This document shows positions 1 to 11,177 of a stretch of DNA of 64,000 bases, one piece after another. The stretch is from Pyropia yezoensis. Taxonomy: Eukaryota > Rhodophyta > Bangiophyceae > Bangiales > Bangiaceae. Position 1 is the first letter of the stretch. Each line of letters begins with the position of its first letter. The stretch spans positions 2,796,590 to 2,860,589 of the forward strand of contig CM020619.1 of the NCBI GenBank assembly GCA_009829735.1. Direction: 5' to 3'. A program made the position numbers and the translations under genes. The notes beneath the pieces are model-generated. The model searched no databases, was not told the DNA's origin, and saw nothing but the letters and a program-made list of their open reading frames with translations.

Positions 1-324
1 GTACCCCTCCCCCAGCGCAAAGCCACAGTTGGGGCACCGGTGGACCACCCGGGAGGCGCAGTCAAACATGTGGGGGATGAAGACGCAAAAGAGCCCCGTC
101 ACGCTAAAGAGGAGCCAGTTTTGCCACGTGCACTCGTTGGTCGCCACCTTGGACGACACGGCCGCGGCGCAGCCGGGGCAGGTGACCGCCTCGGGGCGGT
201 CCCCCCAGACGCGCGGCAGGGCAGCGGGGGGGGCACCACCGCCGCCAGCGGCAGGCGGCTGCCCGTCCTTGCCCAGCAGGGGGGCGGCCTCCCCGGCGGG
301 CCGGGGCGCGGAGCGCATGGCCAT
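1..324 (-). CDS. LITAF-domain protein, C-terminus beyond window edge
   Basis: The minus strand is open from an ATG at 324 to the window edge and gives 108 residues. A proline/glycine-rich head is followed by a CPGC pair (residues 49-52), a hydrophobic stretch (about 69-88, with WLLFSVTGLFCVF) and a CPNC pair (97-100) preceded by VVHR. Two CxxC knuckles separated by an amphipathic or membrane-dipping helix are the hallmark of the LITAF (SIMPLE-like) domain. In that family the knuckles bind zinc and the helix inserts into the cytosolic face of late endosomes or lysosomes. The family is usually 100-170 residues, so the ORF may be nearly complete. Two start codons (324 and 318) are in frame; I chose the upstream one. 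An upstream exon cannot be excluded. Confidence 0.8.
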   Translation of the reverse strand, partial: MAMRSAPRPAGEAAPLLGKDGQPPAAGGGGAPPAALPRVWGDRPEAVTCPGCAAAVSSKVATNECTWQNWLLFSVTGLFCVFIPHMFDCASRVVHRCPNCGFALGEGY

Positions 325-1258
325 GAGTGTGAGGGGGGGCGGGGGATGGGAGGGGGGGCAGGGAGTGGGGCACCGGGAGAGAGCTGGCGCGGTGGTGGCA
401 GGCCAACAACGGGGGAAGGAATGAGCCAACGGGGGAAGGAGGGGGCGCGCACAAGGGGGGCGGCGAAAGGGATGAGCGAGAGCGGGAGAAGGGGATAGGC
501 GAGAGAGAGGAAAGCGGGGATACGCAAGTAGGGCAAGAGAAGAGGGGCAAAAGAGGCAAAAGAAGCGCAAGGGAGGAGGAAGGGCCCTTTGAGAGAGAGG
601 AGGGCAGCGCGTGGCACCAGCCAGAGACGGTACGCGGCCGGGCCTGCTGCCGCTCCGCAAGGCCATGTTATGTACTGTATACCTGCTGTACTCATCCCCT
701 CCCTCGCTGCCTTGCTGTCCCTGCACCCTCTGCAGTGGGTTGCGTACAGCAAGGCCTGCCATAGGCCTGCACGACACGAACCGCCGGTGGGTAGCGTACC
801 CATATCACCCAGAAAAAACATATCGCATACAGACATCTCTGGGGCAAGGTGGCTTGGGAAATTCTTTCCCAGCGGTGGACGCCTCGCTCGTCTCCCCTCC
901 CCACCCCCCTCCCCCCCCGGCGCTCTGTACCTACGGTGTACCCGCGGACCGCCCGCGCCCACGTTGGTTGGGTGGGGGGTGGGGGGAGCCTCCCCCCTAA
1001 GGCGGGGGGGGGGGGTGTGGGGGAGGGGATGGAGGTCGGCTCCCTCCAGGGCACCCGCATGCCGCATGAAGGGCGTGGACGCGTCCCGGCTCGGCGGGTC
1101 GGCCGGCGCGGGGCAGCCACAGCAGGGCGACGGGGCCGCCGCCACGGTCGTGCAGGCGGAGGGGGGGGGGGGGGGGCGCCCGGGCGCCCGGGCGGCGCGG
1201 CGCGCGGCTCCCCCTCCGTCCCTCCATGAGCTACGTCCTGGCTGTGCCCAAACCCCTG

Positions 1259-1689
1259 CCCCCCCCCCCCCCCCCCCCCCCCCACCCCGCTTGGCACGGT
1301 CGGGATGCCACGCGGCGCACCCCCCCGCTTGCGCTGGGGCCGACGCCCGCCGGCCAGCGGTGGCGCTGCAGGAGCGCGCGGGACGACGGAAGCACCACCC
1401 CCCCCCCCCCCCCCCGCCGTCGTGGGAGCGGGGCGGGGCCGGTTTGGGGGGTTGCCCCCTGCGGGAAGGGGGGGGGGGGGGGGAGGGCGCGCCGTGGCCG
1501 CGGCGGCCTCGGCCACCGCCCCCCGTGCCCGCCCGCCGACGCACCGCCGCGGCCGCCTGTGTGGCGGCGGCCACGTCGGTGCACCGCGCGGGGCGGCCAC
1601 GCCGCGGCCGGCGTCGGCGGCGGGCGGGCGGGGTGTTGGGGGTTGTGGCAAGGCCGCCGCCACCCCCCCCCCCCCCCCCCCCCCCCCCC
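1259..1689. repeat. Poly-C tracts (25 and 27 bases) and shorter C/G runs
   Basis: Uninterrupted C runs are visible at 1259-1283 and 1663-1689. C runs occur near 1400 and G runs near 1160 and 1470. The shadow reading frames over them are not evidence of coding. Confidence 0.9.
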
Positions 1690-2337
1690 TCGGCGCCCCC
1701 CTTGCACGAGCACTTTTCCATTCCTTTGCCTCTCTGGTTCTTGTCGCCGCCTGTCGCCCCGCTGCTGCTGCGTGGCTTTCCCCCCCCGACGGTGCGCCTG
1801 GCCGTAGGGGGGTGGCTGCCAGCGCCCGTGACGGCGGCGGTTTTCCCCCCGTTGGCCGCCGCTGCCGCCGCGGCTGCTGCCGCCGCCGCCGCCGCCGCTG
1901 GCTGTTGTGTGCTCGGACGCCGGGGAGGGGGGGGGGGGGGCGGAGGGGGGGGGGGGACCCCCCCCGCGGCGGCGGCCGCGGCGGCGCTTTCCCCCTTTTG
2001 CACTCCCCCATCCGTCCCCCCTCTGGTGTGGCAGGCGGGTGCCGCGCCGCCGCCCGCCGGTGCTTGCTCTTTGGCGGCGGAGGAGGAGCTGGGGGGGTGA
2101 CCCCTCCCGCCGCCGCCCCGCGCCGCCCCCAGCTGCCTGCCGGCCGCTCCGCCCCGCGAGCGTGGTGTGTGCGTCAAGTGCCGACGCGGTGGGTGCTTGC
2201 CGTCCCTCGCCAAGCACCCCTTCCCCCCCCACCACCCTGGTCAGTCTCCCCTGCGGCTGCGCCACAGAGTGCGCCGCGGCAGGCGAGCCACTTGCCGTTG
2301 ACGCTGCCGCCCGAGCAGACGCCTGGGGGTAAGTCGG

Positions 2338-2580
2338 CGGACGCCGGCGCGGCCACCGCCGCCGCCGCCGGCGCGGCCACCGCCGCCGCCGCCGGCGCGG
2401 CCACCGCCGCCGCCGACGCCGCCATCACCGCCACCGTTGCCGCCGTCGTCGCCACCACCGCTACCGTCGCCGCCGTCGCAGCCGCCGTTGCCGCCGTCGC
2501 AGCCGCCGTCGCCGCCGTCGCAGCCGCCGTCGCCGCCACTCACGCCGCTGCCACCGCCGTTGCCACCAAGACACCCGACG
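2338..2580. repeat. GCC-rich tandem repeat (24-bp and 18-bp units)
   Basis: Three copies of a 24-base unit containing GCGCGGCCACCGCCGCC occupy about 2340-2412. They are followed by copies of an 18-base unit containing GCAGCCGCCGTCGCC (about 2470-2535). All unit lengths are multiples of three, so it could encode Ala-rich repeats, but no supported gene covers it. Confidence 0.75.
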
Positions 2581-2870
2581 CCGACGCCGCCGCCCGCTCA
2601 CGCCACTTTCTATTTCGTTTTGCCGCCCCCGCCGCCATTGCCACCGGTGGCCTTGCCGCCGCGACAGCCGACTCGTGTCTGGAACCCCCCTGGGGTTGTG
2701 CGTCTGCCACGCTCTTGGGTGGTGGCATCTGGTGCGGCTGCGTGAGTGGTGGGCGGCTGTGGGCAGGGCGAGCGCCCCCCCGCTCCACCCCTCTTACCGT
2801 GTCGGCGGCAACGCGCCTTTTCCGGTAGGGGGGGGAGACAGGGAGGGGGCGGGCGGTGGGGGGGTCTGCC

Positions 2871-4247
2871 ATGCGGCGCCTCCCGCGCCAGCAGCTCCGG
2901 CTGCCAGTGCTGGCGGTCAGTGTGGCCGCCGCTGTGGCCTTTGGCGGCCTGCTGGGCGCCGTCTGCGCTGTCGGGGGCGTGTCGGTCTTGCCCGCTGCGG
3001 TGCGGCGGCAGAGACAGGCCGCGCTGACGGGCAGCGCCGTCGTCGACGGCGGGGGCAGCCCACCAAGTTGGCCCACGGGCGCCCTTGTCGCTGCGGGTGG
3101 CGGTGGGCGTGATGGCGGCGGCGGCGGGGCGGCCAACGGGACGGCCACCCGTCTGGACGTGCTGGACTCGGCGGCCCCCTGCCTGTACGATGTGCTCCTG
3201 CCAGGAACGCACGACTCCTCCTCCTACACCATGACGACGGAGGTGGTGCCCCGTGGGGCGCACCCGCTGCTCCAGCGCCCGTGGATCCGCCGCCTCCTGT
3301 CGGCGCCGCTGGCGGCCATGAGCGTCACGCAGGGCGCGCGGGTGCTGACGCAGCTCCGCGCGGGCGCCCGCTACCTGGACCTCCGCGTCGGCAAGGTGGC
3401 GGGCGACCGGTCCACCTGGTGGATGATCCACGGCATGGTGGCGTGCGCGCCCTTTGCCGAGGCGGTGGCGGACATCAACGCCTTTCACCGCGAAGGCGGC
3501 GGCACCGTCGTGTGGGTCATCCGGGAGGAGCGTTTTGCGCCGGGCGAGTCGGCGGCGCTCGCCGCCTACCTACGGGCCACCGTGGAGGGGACCATATACG
3601 ACGGGGACCAGGCGGGCCTGCGGCGGACGCCATTCCGGGGCCTCCCCCCCAATGTCATTTTTGGGGTGGCCGCCCTCACCCCCATCCCCGCGCTGCTCGC
3701 CGTGGACGAGTGGGTCAACACGTACAGCTCGCGGGTCAAGATCCCGGTGCTCCTCTCCCAAATGTCCGCCGCGTCGACGCGGCACGCGCGGGACACGCTG
3801 ATGGTCATTGGCTGGACGCTCACCCCGCAGCCGGTGGACATTGCGCTGCGGGTGCTGACCTTCAACGTTGGCCGCCCGTCCATCCGCGAGGCCGCCGCCG
3901 CCATGAACCGGCAGGTCTACCCCTTCCTGCGGGACCACCGGGGGCTGACCCTCCGCGTGGCCAATGTCATCTTTTTTGACTGGATGGGCGCCGCCGAGGC
4001 CGAAGCGGTCCTCGCCATGAACCGGGGGGTGTTTGTGGACGAGGTGCCCCGCCCGCCAACGCCCGCGCCCGTGCCGCCGTTGGTGGCGGTGGGGTGGGGG
4101 GTGGGGGCGCCGCCGCTGCCGACGCTGCCAGCCAGTCCCACGCCGCCGCCCCTGGGGGGGGCGACCGCCCAGCCGCTGCCGTCGCCGCCGTCGCCGTCCT
4201 CGTCGCCGCCGCCGTCGCCGCCGCCGTCGCCGTCCTTTTCGCGGCCA

Positions 4248-4280
<33 letters not shown>

Positions 4281-4379
4281 CCGCCGACGGGCGCTCGTGC
4301 ATCGCCGTCGTTGCAGACACAACCGCCTGCAGCTGCCACTGCCGGAAGCCGGCAGGCAGCCGCCCTCCCTGCCGACTGA
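2871..4379 (+). CDS. PI-PLC X-domain (PLCXD-type) membrane-anchored protein
   Basis: A 502-residue single-exon protein. A basic N-terminus and a hydrophobic segment (about residues 12-37) suggest a signal anchor or signal peptide. The X-domain of phosphatidylinositol-specific phospholipase C follows: VLLPGTHDSSSY carries the first catalytic His (H114), QLRAGARYLDLRV the Asp/Arg pair (about 170-172), and WWMIHGM the second His (H187). No EF-hand, C2 or Y domain is present, so it belongs with the short PLCXD-type enzymes, not classical PLCs. From about residue 400 the tail is Pro/Ser-rich low complexity with PPSPSS repeats. An in-frame GTG lies at 2856, but I use the ATG at 2871. The expected activity is cleavage of phosphoinositide or glycosyl-PI headgroups at a lumenal or extracellular surface; substrate is inference. 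Confidence 0.85.
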
Positions 4380-7101
4380 CCCACCGCTGGGCTGATGGAG
4401 GGGGGGGAGGAGGGGGGGTGGAGCTGAGCATTTGTCAGACAGGGGGAGGGGGGGGGGGGAGGGAGGGGGTTGGGCGCGCGCCCGCGGCGACCTCCCGCGT
4501 CCGCCGCTTCGCGGCGGCGGCCGGCACGTTGCCTCACACCGCTTGAGGGTGGGTCAGGCTTGGGCCCGCCACGGCACCCGCCGCGCAGTGCCGTGCCGAC
4601 GGCGTGGCAGTTGCGGCAGGGGAGTGGCCGCCGCAACGACGTGGCCCCTCGTGCTTGGGGTGGGACCTCCGGGTTAGTGGAACGGTGGGCAGTGGGGGAA
4701 GGTGGGAGGTTGGCAGGCGCTTCCGCTCGCACGGGGGCGCGTACTGTCCCCCCCGGCCCCCCCGCGCCCGCCCGACCGCCTGGCCAAGAGTGTCGAGGGG
4801 TCTCGCCGCCGCGCCGGCAGACTGTTCCGCTCGAAGGGTGACCGGGCACGGTGCTGTACGGACACGCAACTTTTCCTGGTTGGGGCACCTCACATGGACT
4901 TTCGGCGGGCGCCCGCTGCTATCTTTTTGTATGTACTGTACTGTACAGTACTCGCTCCCCTACTGTTGAGTCTGCTGCGAGTTTGTATGACATACATTGC
5001 CACTTTGACCTGGGAGAGGCTCCATCCCACGCCGAGCCTCCCCCGACCCGACGGAGATGCGAGCTCCACGACAGGCGGTCGGATCTGTAGGCAACTCCGA
5101 TTCCATGGGAATCTCCACCCCCGCATCACCCCCCCCCCCCCTTGATCCCTCCCCCCATGCACATGTACTGTACGTACACATGTGCATTGTAGGCGTCCTC
5201 AGGATGATGCCTCCACACGTGGGGAGGTGGTGGTGGGGAACCACGCAGCGGGCTGGCGCCAAGGCCGCGTTACATCCCCCCCGCAGATGCCGCTCCTCGC
5301 CCGGCGGCCAGCCGTCGCCCGCGGTCCTGCTCCCCGAAGGCCCACCGCCACGTGCGCACGGCGCTGGCGCGCGCGCTGCGCGCGTCCATCGGATGGTTGG
5401 TGGCCGCCCGCCGCCGGTGCGCCCCCCCCAGCGGCGGGGCGCGGGGAGACGGGCGGCAGGCGGCGACGGGCGGGGCCGGCCAGCCCGTAGCCGCATCCCC
5501 GCCGCCGCCGCGGCCGCCCATGGTGGGTGTGGGTGCGGGCGCGCGGCAGCGGAATCGTGCCCCGTGTGCGGGCAGGGAGAGTATAGGGGGGGGTTCTCGA
5601 GGGGTGCGGCAGGTGCCTGTCGTGGGAGGGCGGGGGGGGTTGGTGAGCGCCTGCTATGCGTGGAGGGGTGGTGGAGGGATGGTCTTTTTTTTTTGCACGA
5701 GTGAGGCTTGGGCGAGGGGTCGTAGCGGGGGGGGTGCGTGAACGGCAGGCCTGGATTGGATTGGCCGGTGGCCGACGCGCTGACCAGGCGTGTGGGGAGG
5801 GGATGGGGGGATGGTGGCGGCGGGCGGTGGCTGGGGTGATGGCGGAGGATGCGCTTGCCCTGACGGCGGAAGCTGGGGCCGGGGTGCCGTGACTGGCCAA
5901 GATTCCCGTGCATCGGTGCAGCAGACGCGGGGGGGGGGCGGGCCCACGGGCGGGCAGGCGGGTGGCGCAGCGGCAGGTGAAGCCAGGCAAGGGCGCAGGG
6001 CGGCGGCCTGAGTCGACCACGGCTGGGACATGTCCCCGACGGGGAGTGCGGTTACCCCCCTGCGATATGCTCCCCGAGCTATGTGGTTGCGGCCGCGGCG
6101 GGCGACACGCCGCCGCTGCCCGCCCTCCGCCCGCTGCCCCGCCAGCCATTGGCCGCGGGCGCTGCCCATGGCCCCCGTCGGCCACGCCTGTCAGGCCGCC
6201 ACACGGCCGCGCGCGCGCGCGTGATGCGCTCCCCCCCGCCCCCTCTCTTACCTCGCCGCCCTCCTGACCACGTTGGGGGCGAGCTGTGGCGGGTGGACGC
6301 CGCGCGGCGGCGCGGTGCCGATCCCACCGTGTGGGGAGGCGATGTTCCCCGGGGGGGAATCCGTTTGGACGGCGGGTGCCGGGCGGGGATGCACGTGCCT
6401 CAGTGGAGGGGGGTGGCACCGGCGGCCAAGATTCCGCCACACCTCTGCGGGTAAGGCTCGGTGGGGGTGAGGGCGGCGGCGGCGGCCGTCACGGCAGCAT
6501 TGCTGTGCGTCGGTGACTCGGCGGCAGGGTGGTGTGCCTTTGACTGGCACTTCCCCCCTCCTCGACCGGCGCGGGCTGTGCCGCTGGCGGTCTGTGCTGA
6601 GTGGCCACACGGGGGCGGCCGCCCGCAGCCGCTGCCCGCTGCCCCTGCCGCCGTGGCGGCAGCGCCCGCTCGCGGTGGGCGGCGCACTGCCATTGCCGCT
6701 TTGACACGCGGGAGGCCCCTTGTTCCGCCTCCCCAACCCCCTGCCTCCCTCCCCTCCCTTCTCCGCTCCTCTATTGACAACGGCTGCAGGGGGGGGGGGC
6801 TGGGGGGGAGCATCGCTTGAGGCAGCAGCGGTGGCGTGTGGGGCGTGCCTCACAAGGCTGGCGTGGGGGGTGGGCGGCGGCGGTGCGGCGGCGGCGGTGG
6901 CGGCGGCGGTGACGGCAGCAGTGGGGGCGTGCGGGGGGGAGGTGGGGCGCATTTAACCCGTGCTTGTTGGGGACGGCCGCGTCCCTTGCGGTGGATCGGT
7001 AGCCTGTGTGCTGCCCGCTGAGTTGTCAGCTGCCCCCCCCGCTGGCAGTGTGTATCTCCATGCGCTCCCCCTTCCCCCCGCCCCGTACCACTACGCCGGC
7101 C
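4380..7101. other. Intergenic region without supported genes
   Basis: Frames on both strands are Pro/Arg/Gly-rich and show no domain I recognise. It contains GTAC palindromes at 4932-4952 and 5162-5183, a T8 run at about 5687 and an alternating CG stretch near 6210-6222. The last few hundred bases before 7102 probably hold the alkaline phosphatase promoter. No clear TATA box is seen. Confidence 0.6.
4932..5183. promoter_or_regulatory. Clustered GTAC-core palindromes
   Basis: The sequence TGTACTGTACTGTACAGTAC (4932-4951) and the dyad ACATGTACTGTACGTACACA (about 5161-5180) are overlapping GTAC palindromes in otherwise GC-only DNA. Similar GTACTGTAC or CTGTACAGTAC elements recur elsewhere in the window. 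A regulatory role is inference; GTAC is the core bound by SBP-domain proteins in green algae and plants. Confidence 0.35.
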
Positions 7102-9177
7102 ATGTCGGTCACCATGGGGCCTGTCTGCCGCGGCCTGGTTGCCGCCGCCGCCGTCGCCTTCGCTGTCATTGTGGCCGCCGCGGTTGCGCCAGCGTTGGCG
7201 TTGCAAAAGCCCGAGCGCCACTTTGGGTGCCCCCTCGGAAAGAATGTGTGCATCTACCCTGTCGACACGGTGGCGCTGCAGTGCGAGTCGCTCTTTGACT
7301 TTCAGGTCGAACTACACGTGCTAGCCAATCAGTCTGTGGCCACACCCGTCACGAAGGAGCTGGCCATCACCCTCACGCTGCCGTCTGGGAAGGCCATCAC
7401 TCCCGCCAAGCTCTGGGGGGGCACCCCCGAGTACCGCACGTGGTCACTGCAGGCGTTTAAGGACATGTCGGATGAGAACCCGACGGGCTATGACGCTTAT
7501 GCAGCGACGTGGCGCAACGTGTTCGTGCCTCGGGCGGCAGGCAAGGGCTCTTTCACCGTCCGTGTGCATGCGCGGGGGGTGACCACGACGGTGGCGTACG
7601 ACATCCGCGAGCCAACGCGACGACAAGCCAAGAACGTGGTCCTGTTGATTGGGGACGGCATGAGCCTCCCGCTGATGACGGCGGCGCGACTGGTGTCCCG
7701 CGGTATGTACCAGGGAAAATACAAGGACACGCTTCATATGCAGGCTCTTGACCACGTGGCTCTCATGTCGACGAGTGGCATTGACTCGATCATCACCGAC
7801 TCTGCCAATAGCGCCAGTACTTTTATGACCGGCCACAAGTCATCGGTCAGTGCGCTGGGGGTCTACGCCGACAGCGGGGACGATGTTTTTGCCCACCCGA
7901 AGCAGGAGCTGATCACAGAGTATGTTAAGAAGCGGATGGGCATGAGCGTCGGCGTCGTCACGACTGCCGAGGTGCAAGATGCCACCCCCGCGTCTGCGTG
8001 GGCGCATGTGCGGCAGCGGGCGGAGAAGGCGGCCATCACAGCGCAGGCCATCAACGGGTGCCTCAACTGCGTGAAGGCCGTGGTGCCGGACGTGCTGATG
8101 GGTGGCGGCGGCATGTTCTTCCTCCCCAACAACTCGGTCGATGGCAGCAATATGTACGAAAACTACACTACCAAGGGCTACACGGTGACGCACACCAAGG
8201 ACCAGATGATAGCGGCGGCCAAGGACCCGGCAACCAAGAGATTGCTCACCATCACACACGCGGCAAACATGGAGGTTTGGCTGGACCGTAATAGGTACAA
8301 GGACAACATGGACGTTCCGGAGAACGACCCATTGGGCGGTGGCGTTGCGCCAACGGAGCAGCCCAACCTGGACGAGATGACGATGGCTGCCATTGACGTG
8401 CTGTCTCGAAATGACGAGGGCTTCTTCTTACTGGTGGAGGCGGCAAGCATTGACAAGAGCGCCCACCCCCTGGATATACCGCGAGCGCTTAGCGACCTGT
8501 TGGAGCTTGATAACACTGTGGCCAAGGTGATCGCGTGGGCCACGGCCCACGGCGACAACACGCTGGTGATGGCGACGGCTGACCACGCCCACGGTTTTGA
8601 CGTGTTTGGCACCGTCGACACCCATCTGTGGGGCGACGCCGTGGCCGCCTCCCCGTCCAAGCCCGTGCGCGACCAGGACAACTACTGTGCGGCGGTGACA
8701 GACAACGAGGGCAGGGAGTTTCCGTCTTCCTTTGCGGCCGGCAACACGAGCGCCCGGGCGGCCAATGTGGCGCGCCGCGGCGCGATTGGCACCTATGCTA
8801 AGGCGGGTTACCCCGACTATGCCGACTCCGACGGCGACGGCTTCCCCGACACGTGGGACGTGCGCACGACGCTCGCATCGGGGATGAACAACTTTCCCGA
8901 CCACACCACCAGCTACACCGTGTCGAGGTCGCTCAAGGTGCCCGCCACCGCCGTTGACGAGGTGTTTGTCAATACGGACGACGACGACCCCAACGGGCTC
9001 TTCCAGTCTGGTAATCTGCCGCCGTCCGGCTCCACAGGCGTTCACACGCTGCAGGATGTGGGCGTCTTCGCGTCGGGGCCGGGCTCGGAGCGGGTGCGCG
9101 GCATTCTCGACAACACGGCCGTGTACCACATTATGGCGAGTGCCCTGGGCTTGGGCATGGACGGGGAGGATCGGTAA
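7102..9177 (+). CDS. Secreted PhoA-family alkaline phosphatase
   Basis: A 691-residue protein starting with a clear signal peptide: a basic MGPVCRG region, a long Ala/Val core, and a likely cut after ALA near residue 33. A novel or immunoglobulin-like N-terminal part (about 35-165) precedes the catalytic fold. NVVLLIGDGMSLP holds metal ligand D185, and TDSANSAST holds the nucleophile S234. TAEVQDATPASAWAHV, LVEAASIDKSAHP and MATADHAHGFD match the remaining E. coli PhoA ligand motifs, and STGVHTLQDV supplies the last His. It should hydrolyse phosphomonoesters outside the cell for phosphate acquisition. An insert near residues 574-585 (DSDGDGFPDTWD) is a DxDxDG calcium-binding-type loop absent from E. 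coli PhoA. A GTG-initiated extension to 7006 exists; I chose the ATG at 7102 because it directly precedes the signal peptide. The stop is TAA followed by TGA. Confidence 0.93.
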   Translation: MSVTMGPVCRGLVAAAAVAFAVIVAAAVAPALALQKPERHFGCPLGKNVCIYPVDTVALQCESLFDFQVELHVLANQSVATPVTKELAITLTLPSGKAITPAKLWGGTPEYRTWSLQAFKDMSDENPTGYDAYAATWRNVFVPRAAGKGSFTVRVHARGVTTTVAYDIREPTRRQAKNVVLLIGDGMSLPLMTAARLVSRGMYQGKYKDTLHMQALDHVALMSTSGIDSIITDSANSASTFMTGHKSSVSALGVYADSGDDVFAHPKQELITEYVKKRMGMSVGVVTTAEVQDATPASAWAHVRQRAEKAAITAQAINGCLNCVKAVVPDVLMGGGGMFFLPNNSVDGSNMYENYTTKGYTVTHTKDQMIAAAKDPATKRLLTITHAANMEVWLDRNRYKDNMDVPENDPLGGGVAPTEQPNLDEMTMAAIDVLSRNDEGFFLLVEAASIDKSAHPLDIPRALSDLLELDNTVAKVIAWATAHGDNTLVMATADHAHGFDVFGTVDTHLWGDAVAASPSKPVRDQDNYCAAVTDNEGREFPSSFAAGNTSARAANVARRGAIGTYAKAGYPDYADSDGDGFPDTWDVRTTLASGMNNFPDHTTSYTVSRSLKVPATAVDEVFVNTDDDDPNGLFQSGNLPPSGSTGVHTLQDVGVFASGPGSERVRGILDNTAVYHIMASALGLGMDGEDR

Positions 9178-10516
9178 TGAGGGACGACAACGGGAGTGGG
9201 GAAGGGGGGGAGGGGCGCGCTTTGCTGTGGGGGCCGGCTGGGAGCTCGCGGCAGGTTGTCTCCGTGACTTTTAACTCGGTTCATCCTGGTCTTACCGTCT
9301 TTCCGTCGCTCCCGCCGCCTTCCCGTCGAGGCACGTGACGCGCAGCCGCGGCGGTACTCCCGTCCTTCGCCGCTTTGTGGCAGTGGCGGCGTCTGCCCTC
9401 CTTCCCCCCGCCCAGCCACTCGGTTGTCCCCCACCGGCGCGCTCACCCATCGCGGTCGCAGCTGCTGGGCGGGAGCGGAGGGGGTCGTGTGGACGCTATA
9501 CGCCTTAGGAAGGCCCCGTCCACGCCACGAAATCGACAGCGGCCGTCCACGGTCGTCCCTCCCCTCGTCCCTGGCCCTCCCCCGCAACACGATCCGACGC
9601 CGCTCCCCCGCCAACCTCCCGCTGCCACCCGTCGCACGACTCGGCTACCGCCGCGGCGTCCGCCGCAAATGCGCGGCACGGAGAGCCCTGGGCGCACGCC
9701 AAATCCGCCGCAGCCATCGTTTCTCTTCCTGGTCCGTCGCCCTGCTCGCTACCCGCCGTCGGCGCGCCCCTCTTCTCACCACCACCGCTACTGGAATCCG
9801 GCCGGCACCCTCCACTGCTTGGCCACCGCCCCCACCGCCCCACCGCCCTGGTGTCCGCCGCCGACGGCACCGACGGCACCGCTGCGCCGGTGTGTTTGAC
9901 GCGTACCTGGGGCGGCCGCCCGAGCCGCCGTCCATCGCCGCGGCGCCCGTGGTCGCCGCAGTGAGCCGTGGCGCAGGTGTGCCCTGTCCAAGCCGCGGCC
10001 TCCGCCGCTGGCGTCAACACCCTTTGGTCAAAGAGCGGGGCATTCTGGTTGTCGGGCGGGGGGGGAGCCCAGCAGCGGGTGGGCAATCAGTTGGGTGGTG
10101 GTGGTGCGCGCGCCCGTCGGTCCTGCTGAATCCAAAAACAGTCAACTGAACGTGCTGCGACGTTTTGTCACTGTCCTGCTGAGACAAGCTGGAAAGCGTC
10201 CGCCCCCAGGCCGCGTGCGCGCGATCCTGGGCGGTGATTCTCGACGCTTTTTTGCCGACACGACAGCGGCGACTGACAGCGTGTGCGGCATCATCCCGAC
10301 CCTACTCTGCCGGCAAAGCTTGACCAGCGTCGCCCCCGGTCCAATGTGGATCGTGGTGGGCAACCCCCCCCCCCAGCTGGGCCACCCCTCCGTAGAGAGA
10401 GAGCAGTCGTTGCCTAACACACCCTCCAAAAGCACCCGTCCATGTAGGTAGAGCATTGACTCATTGGAATCGTGAAGCGCTCTCGAACTGATTCGATTCT
10501 GTGAGCAGCCCCATTA
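9178..10516. other. Intergenic region, no gene seen
   Basis: Open frames here are Pro/Arg-rich and mutually antisense, with no recognisable motif. GC drops towards the right end, where the fold-back element begins. Confidence 0.55.
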
Positions 10517-11177
10517 AGGCACGTGCATCAAATCGCAGATCTGAGCTTCGAATCGCATGCGAGATTACCGCCTGTACCCCCCCCCCGTCTTGTCCTGTGA
10601 CGCCACTGCCCAGCACACAGTGCGCCCCACGCCACGAGCGGCACACGGTTGTGCTCCCCGCAGCTTGGGCTCCATGTCCATGTGTTTTTTGTGGAAAAAG
10701 ATTGAAAATCGGCCATCTGCTGCCGTCATCCGTACAGTACCAAAGCGTGCCCACCCGTTCGTCACTCACCCCATGATGCCAACATCACCAGGCACCGAAG
10801 AGCGACACCGCGCACGAAAGTGGCTTCCTCTACCCGTCCTGCTTCTAGTACGCCAAAAAACGCGGTGTGTACCTTTGCATGTTGCCCAGGATAGAGCTTG
10901 GTCAAAAAAGAAAGCAGGAGAAAACAGCTGTCATTGAGCCCCTCCTCCCATCGCCAAGAGAAGTATAGCAACCGGGCACCACCGTGGCCCTAACTATACC
11001 TCTGAGTCCCTGTGAGCTTGCTGGCACATGAAAATCCCACTGCTACTCAAACATGCTCCAAGGAACAGCTGTTTGCACACACTCAGACCCTCCGTTCCCA
11101 GCGTATGGTTGCAGAAAAGAAGCGGATTCGTACAGAAAGGAACCACTCTTGCTAGCTCAGCGTCTCGCTGGAAGTCC
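10517..11177 (+). repeat. Left arm of fold-back element
   Basis: Reverse complement of 11805-12465 with two mismatches. Small open frames in it (for example 10557-10937) are mirrored in the other arm and carry no known motif. Confidence 0.95.

Larger units (their letters stand above)
325..2870. other. Gene-poor GC-rich intergenic region
   Basis: No convincing gene is visible in 2.5 kb. Long open frames exist on both strands, but they translate to Gly, Pro, Arg and Ala runs, as expected of GC-rich DNA with few stop codons. The stretch holds C runs of 25 (1259-1283) and 27 (1663-1689), several G runs of 10 or more, and a GTAC-type palindrome near 671. It separates the divergent LITAF and phospholipase genes, so promoters for both should lie here. 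Confidence 0.7.

Noticed and set aside
99-2213. Very long minus-strand open frame (704 codons) and several overlapping plus frames
   Set aside because: They are Gly/Pro/Arg/Ala runs over poly-C and poly-G DNA with no motif. Only the terminal 108-codon LITAF frame, in a different phase, looks like protein.
5199-6440. 413-codon minus-strand ORF
   Set aside because: Arg/Pro/His-rich shadow composition, no domain, and no ATG context or splice support.
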